Positions 36,501-43,123 of a stretch of 64,000 nucleotides of DNA are shown piece by piece. Source of the stretch: Pandoraea anhela (lineage in GTDB: Bacteria > Pseudomonadota > Gammaproteobacteria > Burkholderiales > Burkholderiaceae); NCBI RefSeq assembly GCF_902459655.1, contig NZ_CABPSB010000002.1, forward strand, positions 434,001 to 498,000. The letters run 5' to 3'. Numbering within the stretch: position 1 is the stretch's first letter; the number at the start of each line of letters is the position of its first letter. A program made the position numbers and the translations under genes. The notes beneath the pieces were generated by a model. The model had not been told where the DNA came from, did not search any database, and saw only the letters and a list, made by a program, of their open reading frames with translations.

Positions 36501-36509
36501 CTTATCCAC
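30528..36509 (-). CDS. uvrA: Tandem-duplicated UvrA (excinuclease ABC subunit A)
   Basis: 1993 residues, about twice normal UvrA (940-960). It holds two complete UvrA copies in one chain: four Walker A sites (GPSGSGKSS near 42; GVSGSGKST near 673, 1067 and 1600), four ABC signatures (LSGGEVQRI, LSGGEAQRL, LSGGESQRI, LSGGEAQRI) and zinc-finger CxxC pairs in both halves (CETCGGARL, CPTCGGSG, CPDCHGARL, CPACEGQG). UvrA loads UvrB on damaged DNA in nucleotide excision repair. The linker between the halves is near residue 1010-1040. GTG start at 36509, no strong ribosome binding site. A LexA box lies 114 bases upstream, so SOS control is likely. Giant UvrA of this kind is known in Burkholderiales, usually beside a normal-size uvrA elsewhere. 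Confidence 0.95.
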   Translation of the reverse strand: MDKSSSKPVPSASHAIRIRGARQHNLKNLDIDLQTGEMTVVTGPSGSGKSSLVFDTLFAEGQRRYVETFSAYARQFLDRMDRPQVDHVEGVPPAIAIDQTNPVRSSRSTVGTMTELNDHLKLLFARAAALFDRETAQPVRHDTPETIYADLMARTAQNDPRLVVTFPVELPGSVTADEVEQWLSASGYTRVQAEREVTTAEGTRKVLDVVADRFRLQNTEKARAMEAIESSLKRGRARVNVYVLTEDGEPEIWRYSQDLHCPDSDLHYADPQPALFSFNSAYGACEACRGFGRVIGVDLGLVIPDERKTLRGGAIKTIQTPAWKEIQDDLLEYAGKAGIPRDTPWSKLSPEHREWVIEGDPDWQGEWNKQWYGIRRFFGYLESKAYKMHIRVLLSKYRSYTTCETCGGARLKTEGLLWRLGSKENADAVLPPAQRFMPRGVSWSREQLEALPGLTMHDLMLMPITRVRQFFDSLTFPSSLLDDALKLLQEEVGTRLKYLCDVGIGYLTLDRQSRTLSGGEVQRINLTTALGTSLVNTLFVLDEPSIGLHPRDMDRIVAAMHRLRDAGNTLVVVEHDPAVMLAADRVIDMGPGPGERGGQIVFDGTPEEVRRADTLTGSYLGGRKHVANASNWKARPVDDATPRLTLTGAREHNLKHVSVDIPLGRLVCVTGVSGSGKSTLVQDILSPALARHFGDPTEAPGAHDELIGAEQLSGVVFVDQSPIGKTARSNPASYVGAFDEIRKLFAAEPVALQRGYNASTFSFNSGNGRCPTCGGSGFEHVEMQFLSDVYLRCPDCDGKRYRAEVLDVKIQRAVPGEAMRALSVSDVLELTVNEAVKLFSSDRDVLRVLQPIVDVGLEYVKLGQPVPTLSGGEAQRLKLAGFLAEAAQKKTASGQKVAHRGRLFIFDEPTTGLHFDDIAKLMRAFGKLLDSGNSLLVIEHNLDVVRAADWIIDLGPEGGEGGGEVLCAGTLVQVVACDGSHTGRALADYERTVVAPALAAATGNADTAGGSGVPLQTALRAARAHRKPAGGDDIRIVNAREHNLKSLDVAIPRGKFSVITGVSGSGKSTLAFDILFNEGQRRYLESLNAYARSIVQPAGRPEVDAVYGIPPTVAIEQRLSRGGRKSTVATTTEVWHFLRLLYVKLGVQHCIHDGAPVTAQSPDSIVAQLMRDRRGQHVGLLAPLVVGRKGIYTDLAKWAKARGHSHLRVDGVFLPVDPWPKLDRFREHTIELPVGDVVITPENEGLLRTLLAAALELGKGVMHLLAPLDGLGDTMSGEQPGEGIGEIEVFSVKRACPVCGTSYPDLDPRMFSFNSKHGWCTTCVGTGLALTREQREAFDDTVLNQDNRGREHSLPSQDQEPEGVGDQPCPDCHGARLNGVARAVTFDEHAISDVAQWTVTDVREWIQGLELTGRDASIARDLISEIQGRLAFLEEVGLGYLTLDRAAPTLSGGESQRIRLAAQLGSNLQGVCYVLDEPTIGLHPRDNGILLSALRKLGDQGNTLVVVEHDEDTIRRADHIIDIGPGAGKRGGTLVAQGNVADLASHPDSLTGKFLAQPLQHPIQPRREVVAPAEVMKATKTTGAAKGAKDVEPVPPNWLTVHGATLHNLKHVTASLPLSRLTAITGVSGSGKSTLARDVLMTNLLDAVGRSVLSSPAERRARKGTVRHAVKADGKPRAKSEAPAEVRRPVVHAWHGCESVTGWETIDRVLEVDQTPIGKTPRSCPATYIGFWDTIRRLFADTLEARARGYSASRFSFNTGEGRCPACEGQGVRTIGMSFLADVKVLCDVCHGQRFNAETLAVTWRGKSIGDVLTMEVDEAVEFFASMPSIAHPLQLMQDVGLGYLTLGQPSPTLSGGEAQRIKLVTELTKVRDDITRRGQKSPHTLYVLDEPTVGLHMADVARLINVLHRLVNGGHTVIVIEHNLDVIAEADWIVDMGPEGGKDGGTVVAATSPEALATVKASHTGIALKPVLAQTAVAGAVTTTAPEAATAK

Positions 36510-36622
36510 TTGGTCTCTGGGCAGGCGAGAAAGCGCATACGCGCCTTGGGGTGACTACTCTATCAGGCCGATACGACAGTCGCTGGCAGCATCTACGCGT
36601 CGCCCGGCACGCTGGGATTGTA

Positions 36623-36638
36623 CTGTATGTTTGTACAG
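36623..36638. promoter_or_regulatory. LexA (SOS) box
   Basis: CTGTATGTTTGTACAG: the invariant CTG-N10-CAG of proteobacterial LexA sites, with TA before and CA after it extending the match. It lies 114 bases upstream of the uvrA GTG. Confidence 0.8.
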
Positions 36639-36858
36639 CACCCATCGATTCCCGCGTTGGCGGTGGTCTTAATCCGGCAGAAGGCGCGCGTCCCTCTCCG
36701 GGACGCCCCCCCGAATCCGTCGCACAACGCCTTGCGCCGTGCGGCGCGGGTGATCTCGCGATGTCGGCCACTTCAGCCATCTCGGCCACAGCCACGGGAT
36801 CGGTCCCTCGACATTCCGATTTGCTTTCCATCCGTCACCGCGCGATGGGTCATGATAT

Positions 36859-36877
36859 GATGCGAATGATTATCATT
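36859..36877. promoter_or_regulatory. Fur box
   Basis: The core AATGATTATCATT (36865-36877) differs at one base from AATGATAATCATT in the Fur consensus. It lies about 60 bases before the FecI-type sigma gene. Confidence 0.75.
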
Positions 36878-36935
36878 AACCTCAGAAGCTGCTAAATCAG
36901 CGACGGTTGCGGATTTCCGCCGCCAAGCCAACACC

Positions 36936-37850
36936 ATGATGCGTGACGACAACGGGGGACGCCAAGACCACGCACGCGCCGACGCGGCCGGCGTGGCCGC
37001 GCTCTATCACGATCATCACGGCTGGCTGCGCAACTGGCTGCACCGCAAGCTCGGCAACCACGGCGACGCCGCCGACCTCGCACACGACACCTTCGTGCGT
37101 CTGCTGAGCAAGGACACGCCGGTCTGCCCGCGCGAACCGCGCGCTTTCCTGACCGTCGTCGCCCAGGGACTCGTCGCCAACCTCCACCGGCGTCGCAAGA
37201 TCGAGGCCGCTTACCTCGAAGCGCTCGCCGCACAGCCCGAGGCCGTCGCGCCCGATCCGGAGACCCGCGCGATCCTGCTTCAGACGCTCATCGACATCGA
37301 CCGGCGTCTCGACGGCCTGCCGCCGGTCGTGCGACGGGTTTTCCTGATGTCCCAACTCGACGGCCTCGCCCAGCGCGACATCGCCGACGCCGTCGGCATC
37401 TCCATCGCCACGGTGCAACGCCATATCGTCAAGGCGCTTCACGCCTGCTGCTTCGGCGGGACGCACGCATTAGTGCACGCGCGCCATCCGGTCAAAGCGC
37501 CGCCGCAACGACCCCGCTGCCCGAAGCGATCACCCTCGCGGCCACGCAGTGGTTCGTGCGCCTGCAAGCGACGGACGTCGACACCGACGCCGACACGCAA
37601 GCGGCCTGGCGGCACTGGCACGATGCCGATGCACGTCACGCACTCGCGTGGCAACGCCTTGTCGACTTCGGTGCGCATCTTCGGACGATTCCCCCGCTTG
37701 TCGCGCACAACACGCTCGTGCGTGCCCGGGTGCCGCAACCCCATCAGGGACGACGGCGTGCTCTCGGTCTGCTCGTGGTCGCGGGCGCGACGGGCGCCGT
37801 CTGGTCGGTCGGCGACTCGAACGCCATGCGCGCCTGGCGCGCGGACCTGA
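36936..37850 (+). CDS. FecI-type ECF sigma factor (C-terminus probably misread)
   Basis: The ECF sigma domain spans about residues 18-172: region 2 (LYHDHHGWLRNWLHRKL, DAADLAHDTFVRLL) and region 4 (LPPVVRRVFLMSQLDGLAQRDIADAVGISIATVQRHIVKALHACCF). A normal FecI would stop here, near 37455. This frame stays open for another 130 codons with Arg/Pro/Ser-rich sequence that overlaps the fecR gene in a different frame; that tail is not credible protein. A frameshift close to 37455-37500 (true mutation or sequence error) is the simple explanation. A Fur box precedes the gene, so expression should rise in iron limitation. Confidence 0.75.
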   Translation: MMRDDNGGRQDHARADAAGVAALYHDHHGWLRNWLHRKLGNHGDAADLAHDTFVRLLSKDTPVCPREPRAFLTVVAQGLVANLHRRRKIEAAYLEALAAQPEAVAPDPETRAILLQTLIDIDRRLDGLPPVVRRVFLMSQLDGLAQRDIADAVGISIATVQRHIVKALHACCFGGTHALVHARHPVKAPPQRPRCPKRSPSRPRSGSCACKRRTSTPTPTRKRPGGTGTMPMHVTHSRGNALSTSVRIFGRFPRLSRTTRSCVPGCRNPIRDDGVLSVCSWSRARRAPSGRSATRTPCAPGART

Positions 37851-38575
37851 GTACAGGCGTCGGCGAGAGACGCACCGTGCAACTCGCCGACGGCACCTTG
37901 CTCGCGCTCAATACCGACACCGCTGTGGACGTGCATTTCTCGCAGGATGTCCGGCGTCTGCGCCTGGTGCGCGGCGAGATCGCCGTCTCGACCGGTGCGG
38001 ATGCCGACCATGGTCATCGCCCGTTCTTCGTCGACACCGCGCAAGGCAGCCTTCAGGCGCTTGGCACGCGTTTTACCGTTCGTCAGCACGAGAACAGCGC
38101 CACGGTGGCGGTGCTCGAAGGCGCGGTACGCGTCGTGCCTGCGAATGCACTAGGCGCCGCAAACGGTGGTGCGATCCTCACCGCCGGGCAGGGCGCAAAC
38201 TTCGACGCCACCACTGTGCGCTCGCGCTTCGACGACGCCGCAATCGCCAGCGCCGCCGCCGCATGGACGCAGGGCATGCTCGTCGTGCACGCGATGCCGC
38301 TCGGCGACTTCCTCACGGAACTCGGCCGCTACCGGCGCGGCCACCTCGGTTGTGCGCCGGAAGTCGCGGGCCTGCGCGTCTCCGGCATCTATCCGGTTGA
38401 CGACACGGACCGCGTGCTCGATATGCTCGCGCGCGCGTTGCCCGTCGAGGTACAGCGGTTCACGCGCTGGTTCGTGCGCGTGCAACCCGGCGACCCCGCG
38501 AACAACCGCGCCGGCAAATCGCCGGACAGTCCGCCCACGTTGCGCGCCATCGGCGGCGATCGCAACCACACATGA
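37556..38575 (+). CDS. FecR-type anti-sigma/sensor protein (start uncertain)
   Basis: 339 residues from the first usual start codon (GTG 37556). The same frame upstream of it encodes PEAITLAATQWF directly before VRLQATD; this is the conserved FecR N-terminus (the WxxRL cytoplasmic sigma-binding region), so translation must begin earlier, but there is no ATG/GTG/TTG in frame there. Then one membrane segment (ALGLLVVAGATGAVW), the periplasmic FecR domain (TVQLADGTLLALNTDTAVDVHF, FFVDTAQGSLQALGTRFTV) and a C-terminal STN-binding part. It transmits the receptor signal to the sigma factor. Confidence 0.8.
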   Translation: MRLQATDVDTDADTQAAWRHWHDADARHALAWQRLVDFGAHLRTIPPLVAHNTLVRARVPQPHQGRRRALGLLVVAGATGAVWSVGDSNAMRAWRADLSTGVGERRTVQLADGTLLALNTDTAVDVHFSQDVRRLRLVRGEIAVSTGADADHGHRPFFVDTAQGSLQALGTRFTVRQHENSATVAVLEGAVRVVPANALGAANGGAILTAGQGANFDATTVRSRFDDAAIASAAAAWTQGMLVVHAMPLGDFLTELGRYRRGHLGCAPEVAGLRVSGIYPVDDTDRVLDMLARALPVEVQRFTRWFVRVQPGDPANNRAGKSPDSPPTLRAIGGDRNHT

Positions 38576-38688
38576 AGTGCCGCAAGCAAAAATTTTGACG
38601 TCGGATGAGGGGTTTTCGCATCTCGCGGGGCATAGACAGGAAAGCCCGTTTCGATGTTTCGATGCTCCAACGAAAGGAATCCGCCGTC

Positions 38689-41214
38689 ATGCCTTCTCAC
38701 GTCAGCCCCACGCACCCGCGTGTTGCCCGTGTCCGCACGCCCGTCCGTGCTGAAACCGCCCGAACCCGAGAACTCACCCAACGCGCCATCACGCTGGCCA
38801 CCGGGGCGCTGTTCGCGCTGAGCGCCATCGTGGCCATCGGGGCGCTCACCGCGTCGAACGCCCACGCCCAATCGACGCCGCCGTCCTCATCGGCCGCCAC
38901 GACCGCGCGCGCCGCACAGTCGCTGCATATCCCCGCCGGCTCGCTGCAACAAGGGCTCGTCGCCTTCGCTCAGCAGACCGGGTTGATGATTTCGTACGAC
39001 GCCACCCAGATCGCCGACAAGCGCACGGCGGGCGTGTCCGGTACCTACACCCCCTCGCTCGCACTGGCGATCCTGATCGAGGGCACCGGCCTGCAAGCGA
39101 GCGGCCAGCCCAATGGCGGCTATATCGTTGCGCCCGGTCAGAACGCGGCCGCCGGTCCGGCCGTCGCCCTGCCGCAAACGAACGTCAACGCCCGCGCCGA
39201 GCGCGACGTGGCGCGCGGGCCGGTGGTCGGCTACGTGGCGACCCGCAGCGACACGGCGACGAAGTCGGACACGTCGATCATGCAGACGTCGCAGTCGATC
39301 AGCGTGATCCCGCGCGACCAGATGAACGATCAGGCCGTGCAGACCGTGACGGACGCGCTCAAGTACGCCGCCGGGATCAACGCCGACCCGTATGGCAGCG
39401 ACACCCGCGCCGACTGGTTCTACATTCGCGGCTTCAACGCCGACGTCTACTGGGACGGCCTGCGCCTGCCGCAGATCGCCAACCGTCCGGGCAGTTACGC
39501 CGCCGTACGCGTCGACCCGTACACGCTGGAGCGCGTGGAAGTCCTGCGCGGTCCCAGCTCGATCCTCTACGGTGCCGGCAACCTCGGCGGCCTGGTCAAT
39601 CTCGTGAGCAAGGCGCCGAGCGCCGAGCCGTATCGCGAGATCGGCATCGACTACGGTACCTTCGACCGCCGCCAGCTTCGCGTCGACATGACGGGCCCGG
39701 CCAACGAAGACGGCACGCTGCTGTATCGCATTACGGGGCTGGGCCGCATGTCGAATGCGCAAACGGACAATGTGAGCGACGACCGCATCATGATCCAGCC
39801 GGCGATCACCTGGCGTCCGAACGCGCGCACCAGCTTCACGTGGTTCGTCAACTACACGCAGGACAACATGGGTTCGTCGGTCAGCTACGGCCCGGCGCTC
39901 GGCATGGTGAACCCGTCGCGCTGGGGGCGTATCGACCGCGAACGGCTCACCGGCGACCCCGCGTTCGACCGCTATCGCAAAACGCAGGTCGCGACCGGCT
40001 ACCGTTTCGAGCATCGCGTGAGCGACGCCCTGCAAATCCGCTCGACGGCGCGTTTCACGCACATGGATCTCGACTACAAGTCGATCTACGGCACCCGACT
40101 GCTGGCCGATCAACGCACCTATGAACGCACCGCGTATCAGGCCGAACCGATCCTGAACGGCTGGCAGCTCGACAACAACGTGCAGTACGACACGACCACC
40201 GGCGCGGTCGCACACAAGGTGGTCGGCGGCGTGGACTTCCAGACGCAGCGCTTCCTGAACCGCGTATGGTCGGGCACCGCGCCGTCGCTCGATCTCTACG
40301 CCCCCGTGTACGGTGTGAAGGGGGTGTTGCCCGCCAATCCGACGACCAGCACCGACCAGACGCAAACGCAGCTCGGCCTTTACCTTCAGGATCAGATGCG
40401 CTGGGACCGCTGGTATCTCACGCTCGGCGGGCGCGAAGACTTCACATGGTCGACGACGGACAACAACATCGCGAAAACCTCGGTGAAGCAAACGCCGAAC
40501 AAGTTCACGTGGCGCGCCGGTCTCTTGTACGAATCGGCGCTTGGCCTGTCGCCGTACTTCAGCTATTCGACGTCTTTCCTGCCCACGCTCTCGACCAACC
40601 TCGCGGGCACGCCGCTGCAACCGACGACCGGTCAGCAGTATGAGATCGGCCTGAAGTATCAGCCGGTCAACACCGATGCCATCTTCACGGCGTCGCTCTT
40701 CAACCTGACGCAGCAGAACGTCTCCACCGCCGATCCGGCCAACACGCGCAACACCATCCAGACGGGCGAAGTGCGCTCGCGCGGCGTGGAACTCGAAGCG
40801 CGCATGAGCCTGACGTCGCGGCTCAACATGGTGGCGAGCTACACCTATCAGGACGTGGAGGTCACGCGCAGCAACAATGCCGATCTGGGTAAGCGCCCCT
40901 ATGGGGTGCCGCGCAACATGGCGTCGCTGTGGGCGGACTACAACTTCGGCAGCGTGGGCGATGCCAGGCTCGGTGCGGGCGCCGGCATCCGCTATCTCGG
41001 ACAGACGGCCGGCGATATGGCGAACACTTTCTCCGTGGCGAGCACGACGCTCGTCGATGCCTCGCTGCATGCGGACATCGGCTGGCGCTGGCGTTTGCAA
41101 CTCAACGCAAGCAATCTGTTCGACCGCACTTACGTCGCTGGCTGCAACAGCACCGTGCAGTGCTACTACGGCACGGGACGCACGGTAATCGGCAGCGTCA
41201 CGGCGCGCTGGTGA
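38689..41214 (+). CDS. TonB-dependent siderophore receptor with signalling domain
   Basis: 841 residues from the ATG at 38689 (AAGGA upstream). Order: a long signal region (cleavage after ALTASNAHA), the STN signalling domain (SLHIPAGSLQQGLVAFAQQTGLMISYD... LAILIEGTGLQAS), the plug (TSQSISVIPRDQMNDQAVQTVTDALKYAAGI, RGPSSILYGAGNLGGLVNLVSK) and a 22-strand barrel ending in a C-terminal aromatic (SVTARW). The STN domain matches the FecI/FecR pair just upstream, so this is a ferri-siderophore uptake and self-sensing unit of the FpvA/FecA type. The siderophore is unknown; no synthesis genes are nearby. Confidence 0.93.
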   Translation: MPSHVSPTHPRVARVRTPVRAETARTRELTQRAITLATGALFALSAIVAIGALTASNAHAQSTPPSSSAATTARAAQSLHIPAGSLQQGLVAFAQQTGLMISYDATQIADKRTAGVSGTYTPSLALAILIEGTGLQASGQPNGGYIVAPGQNAAAGPAVALPQTNVNARAERDVARGPVVGYVATRSDTATKSDTSIMQTSQSISVIPRDQMNDQAVQTVTDALKYAAGINADPYGSDTRADWFYIRGFNADVYWDGLRLPQIANRPGSYAAVRVDPYTLERVEVLRGPSSILYGAGNLGGLVNLVSKAPSAEPYREIGIDYGTFDRRQLRVDMTGPANEDGTLLYRITGLGRMSNAQTDNVSDDRIMIQPAITWRPNARTSFTWFVNYTQDNMGSSVSYGPALGMVNPSRWGRIDRERLTGDPAFDRYRKTQVATGYRFEHRVSDALQIRSTARFTHMDLDYKSIYGTRLLADQRTYERTAYQAEPILNGWQLDNNVQYDTTTGAVAHKVVGGVDFQTQRFLNRVWSGTAPSLDLYAPVYGVKGVLPANPTTSTDQTQTQLGLYLQDQMRWDRWYLTLGGREDFTWSTTDNNIAKTSVKQTPNKFTWRAGLLYESALGLSPYFSYSTSFLPTLSTNLAGTPLQPTTGQQYEIGLKYQPVNTDAIFTASLFNLTQQNVSTADPANTRNTIQTGEVRSRGVELEARMSLTSRLNMVASYTYQDVEVTRSNNADLGKRPYGVPRNMASLWADYNFGSVGDARLGAGAGIRYLGQTAGDMANTFSVASTTLVDASLHADIGWRWRLQLNASNLFDRTYVAGCNSTVQCYYGTGRTVIGSVTARW

Positions 41215-41528
41215 GCGACCTGAAGACGTGATCCGGAACGCCGGGGCGAATTGGGCATCGACCCAGCATTGCGCCCCGGCCGACGCGCGCGGATGGAGTA
41301 GGATGACGAGATTCCGGCTCTCTCCTGCACGACATGGGTGCACTTCACGCGGCGCGTGGCGCAATGCGACGCCTCCTCCCGCCGACTTCGGTCGATGCCT
41401 CGGACGTCGCATCGATCCACGACCGGATCGACGTGCCGACCGACGTCGTGCGGCACATGCCGCGATCGCGCCGCACATCGCGCACCTGCCGCATTTCCCG
41501 CATTTCCCGCATTTCCCTCATTGACCGC
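41215..41528. other. Gap before NlpC/P60 lipoprotein gene
   Basis: 314 bases. Three perfect copies of CCGCATTTC (41489-41515) stand just before the ATG at 41529, and a frame remains open upstream; no ribosome binding site is visible. Confidence 0.5.
41489..41515. repeat. 9-bp tandem repeat
   Basis: Three perfect copies of CCGCATTTC, 13 bases before the lipoprotein start. In frame they would add Ile-Ser-Arg repeats, which is why the upstream extension is rejected as the start. Confidence 0.8.
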
Positions 41529-43115
41529 ATGTCCGGACGCATCGCGCATCTGGCGATCCTCCTGCCCCTCGTCATGCTCGCCGCGTGTGCCGGCGCACCG
41601 CAGACGCCATCGACGTCGCAACCACACGCGACGTCGATCCCGGCCGGACGCGACAACGTCGGCCGCTTCCCCATCGAGCATTACGATCAGGACGTCGATC
41701 ACTGGATTCGACCCGACGCCCCCGGCTACGATCGGCCGCTGCTTTCCGCATCGGAACAGAACCGGCGATTCGAGGCGTTTCGCGCACGATACTTCGGCAC
41801 AGCCCCCCGCGATCCGTCGCCCTGGAACGGCACGTGGCTGTCAACGTCGTTACTCAATGCGGCCGGTATGTCGCTCCTCGCGGACGCCCAGGCACGCCGC
41901 GTGCGGCGCTTCGACAACGGCCGCGCCGGTGTGCGCAAAACGTACGGGGAGAACTTCCAGCCGCACACGTCAGCATGGAACCGCGCCATCGAAACGAACA
42001 TGGCGCTCGCACAACTCGACGCCGATCACGCAAGCGGGTCCTACGATGCGCGGCGTCGCGGCATCACCGTGGACAATGCGTTGGTGCGTCTGCTGCCGAC
42101 CCGCGATCCCGCGTTCTACGATTTCCGCGAAGCCGGCGAGGGCTATCCGTTCGACGCCCTGCAAGACTCCGCGCTGCGCCCCGGCACGCCCGTCTACACG
42201 CTGGCGCGCAGTCGCGACGGTGCATGGCTGCTCGTCTATTCGCCCGATCTGACCGGCTGGGTCGAGGCGCGCACGGTGGCGGCAGTCGACGAACGCTTCG
42301 TCGCCGTGTGGCGCGCGGCGGCGCAGCGTGAACTCGGCGCTATCGTGCAAGCCGACGTCCCGCTGGCGGACACCGTGCCGGGCACGGCGAGCGCGATCTA
42401 CCGGACGTTCGCGCCGATCGGCACGGTGTTGCCCATGGCGCGCCCGCGTGACGGGCGTCCGATGGCGATGATTCCCGTGGCCGACGCACAGCGTCGCGCG
42501 CAGATCCGCATGGCCGCGCTCGACGCGTCGAGCCTCGTGCCGATGCCGTGGACGCTGACGCCGCGTCACATGGCGCAGGTAATGAAGCAACAGATCGGAC
42601 GCCCCTACGGCTGGGGCAACACGCTGTTCTACAACGACTGCTCCGCCGAGACGCGCAGTCTTTTCGCACCGTTCGGCGTGTGGCTGCCGCGTCATTCGTC
42701 CCACCAGTTGCAAGCGGGCAAACGCACCGATTTGCGCCAGGCCGATATCGATACGCGCTTGCGCACGCTGGCCGAGCAGGGACGCCCGCTCATGACACTG
42801 ATTCACATCAACGGGCACATCATGCTGTACCTGGGCAATGCCGAGTCAGCCGGGCGCGATGGCGCGCGCGTGCCGATGACCTATCAAAATGTTTGGGGCC
42901 TGTCGCCCGCGGATAACAGCCGTCGCAACGTCATCGGCGGTTCGGTCATCCTGCCGTTGCTCAAGACGTATCCCGAAGACCCTGAGGCGCGCTCGCTGGC
43001 CGGCAAGCCGCTATTCGAGATCAGTGTGATCGGCGGCGATGCCGCAGATGCCGCAGATGCCAGTGAAGCGACGCACGCGCCCGACGTCGAGTCCGAGGCA
43101 GAAATGCCGCAATGA
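41529..43115 (+). CDS. SH3-domain NlpC/P60 family peptidase lipoprotein
   Basis: 528 residues. Lipobox LAAC in MSGRIAHLAILLPLVMLAACAGAPQTP gives an anchored periplasmic lipoprotein. Then the NlpC/P60 stabilising N-domain, an SH3b-type domain (around TPVYTLARSRDGAWLLVYSPDLTGWVEARTV) and the C40 peptidase: Cys in NDCSAETRSLF (about residue 371), His in IHINGHIMLYLG, polar residue in YQNVWGL. It probably cleaves peptidoglycan stem peptides in cell-wall turnover. The Ala/Asp-rich C-tail (GGDAADAADASEATHAP) is dispensable-looking. It lies convergent with dadA, 8 bases apart. Confidence 0.88.
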   Translation: MSGRIAHLAILLPLVMLAACAGAPQTPSTSQPHATSIPAGRDNVGRFPIEHYDQDVDHWIRPDAPGYDRPLLSASEQNRRFEAFRARYFGTAPRDPSPWNGTWLSTSLLNAAGMSLLADAQARRVRRFDNGRAGVRKTYGENFQPHTSAWNRAIETNMALAQLDADHASGSYDARRRGITVDNALVRLLPTRDPAFYDFREAGEGYPFDALQDSALRPGTPVYTLARSRDGAWLLVYSPDLTGWVEARTVAAVDERFVAVWRAAAQRELGAIVQADVPLADTVPGTASAIYRTFAPIGTVLPMARPRDGRPMAMIPVADAQRRAQIRMAALDASSLVPMPWTLTPRHMAQVMKQQIGRPYGWGNTLFYNDCSAETRSLFAPFGVWLPRHSSHQLQAGKRTDLRQADIDTRLRTLAEQGRPLMTLIHINGHIMLYLGNAESAGRDGARVPMTYQNVWGLSPADNSRRNVIGGSVILPLLKTYPEDPEARSLAGKPLFEISVIGGDAADAADASEATHAPDVESEAEMPQ

Positions 43116-43123
43116 GTGCACCC

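Larger units (their letters stand above)
36510..36935. other. uvrA/sigma-factor divergent region
   Basis: 426 bases between divergent starts, holding the LexA box (36623-36638), the Fur box (36859-36877) and a short GCGTCCC-TCTCC-GGGACGC hairpin (36688-36706) between them. The two boxes split the gap into an SOS-controlled left promoter and an iron-controlled right promoter. Confidence 0.6.

Noticed and set aside
31677-36554. Long plus-strand frames (677 and 928 codons) opposite uvrA
   Set aside because: Mirror frames of a strongly supported gene; composition is Arg/His/Ala-rich with no recognisable domains.
38887-41478. 863-codon minus-strand frame opposite the TonB receptor
   Set aside because: Opposite a clear receptor gene, with no ribosome binding site or domain.
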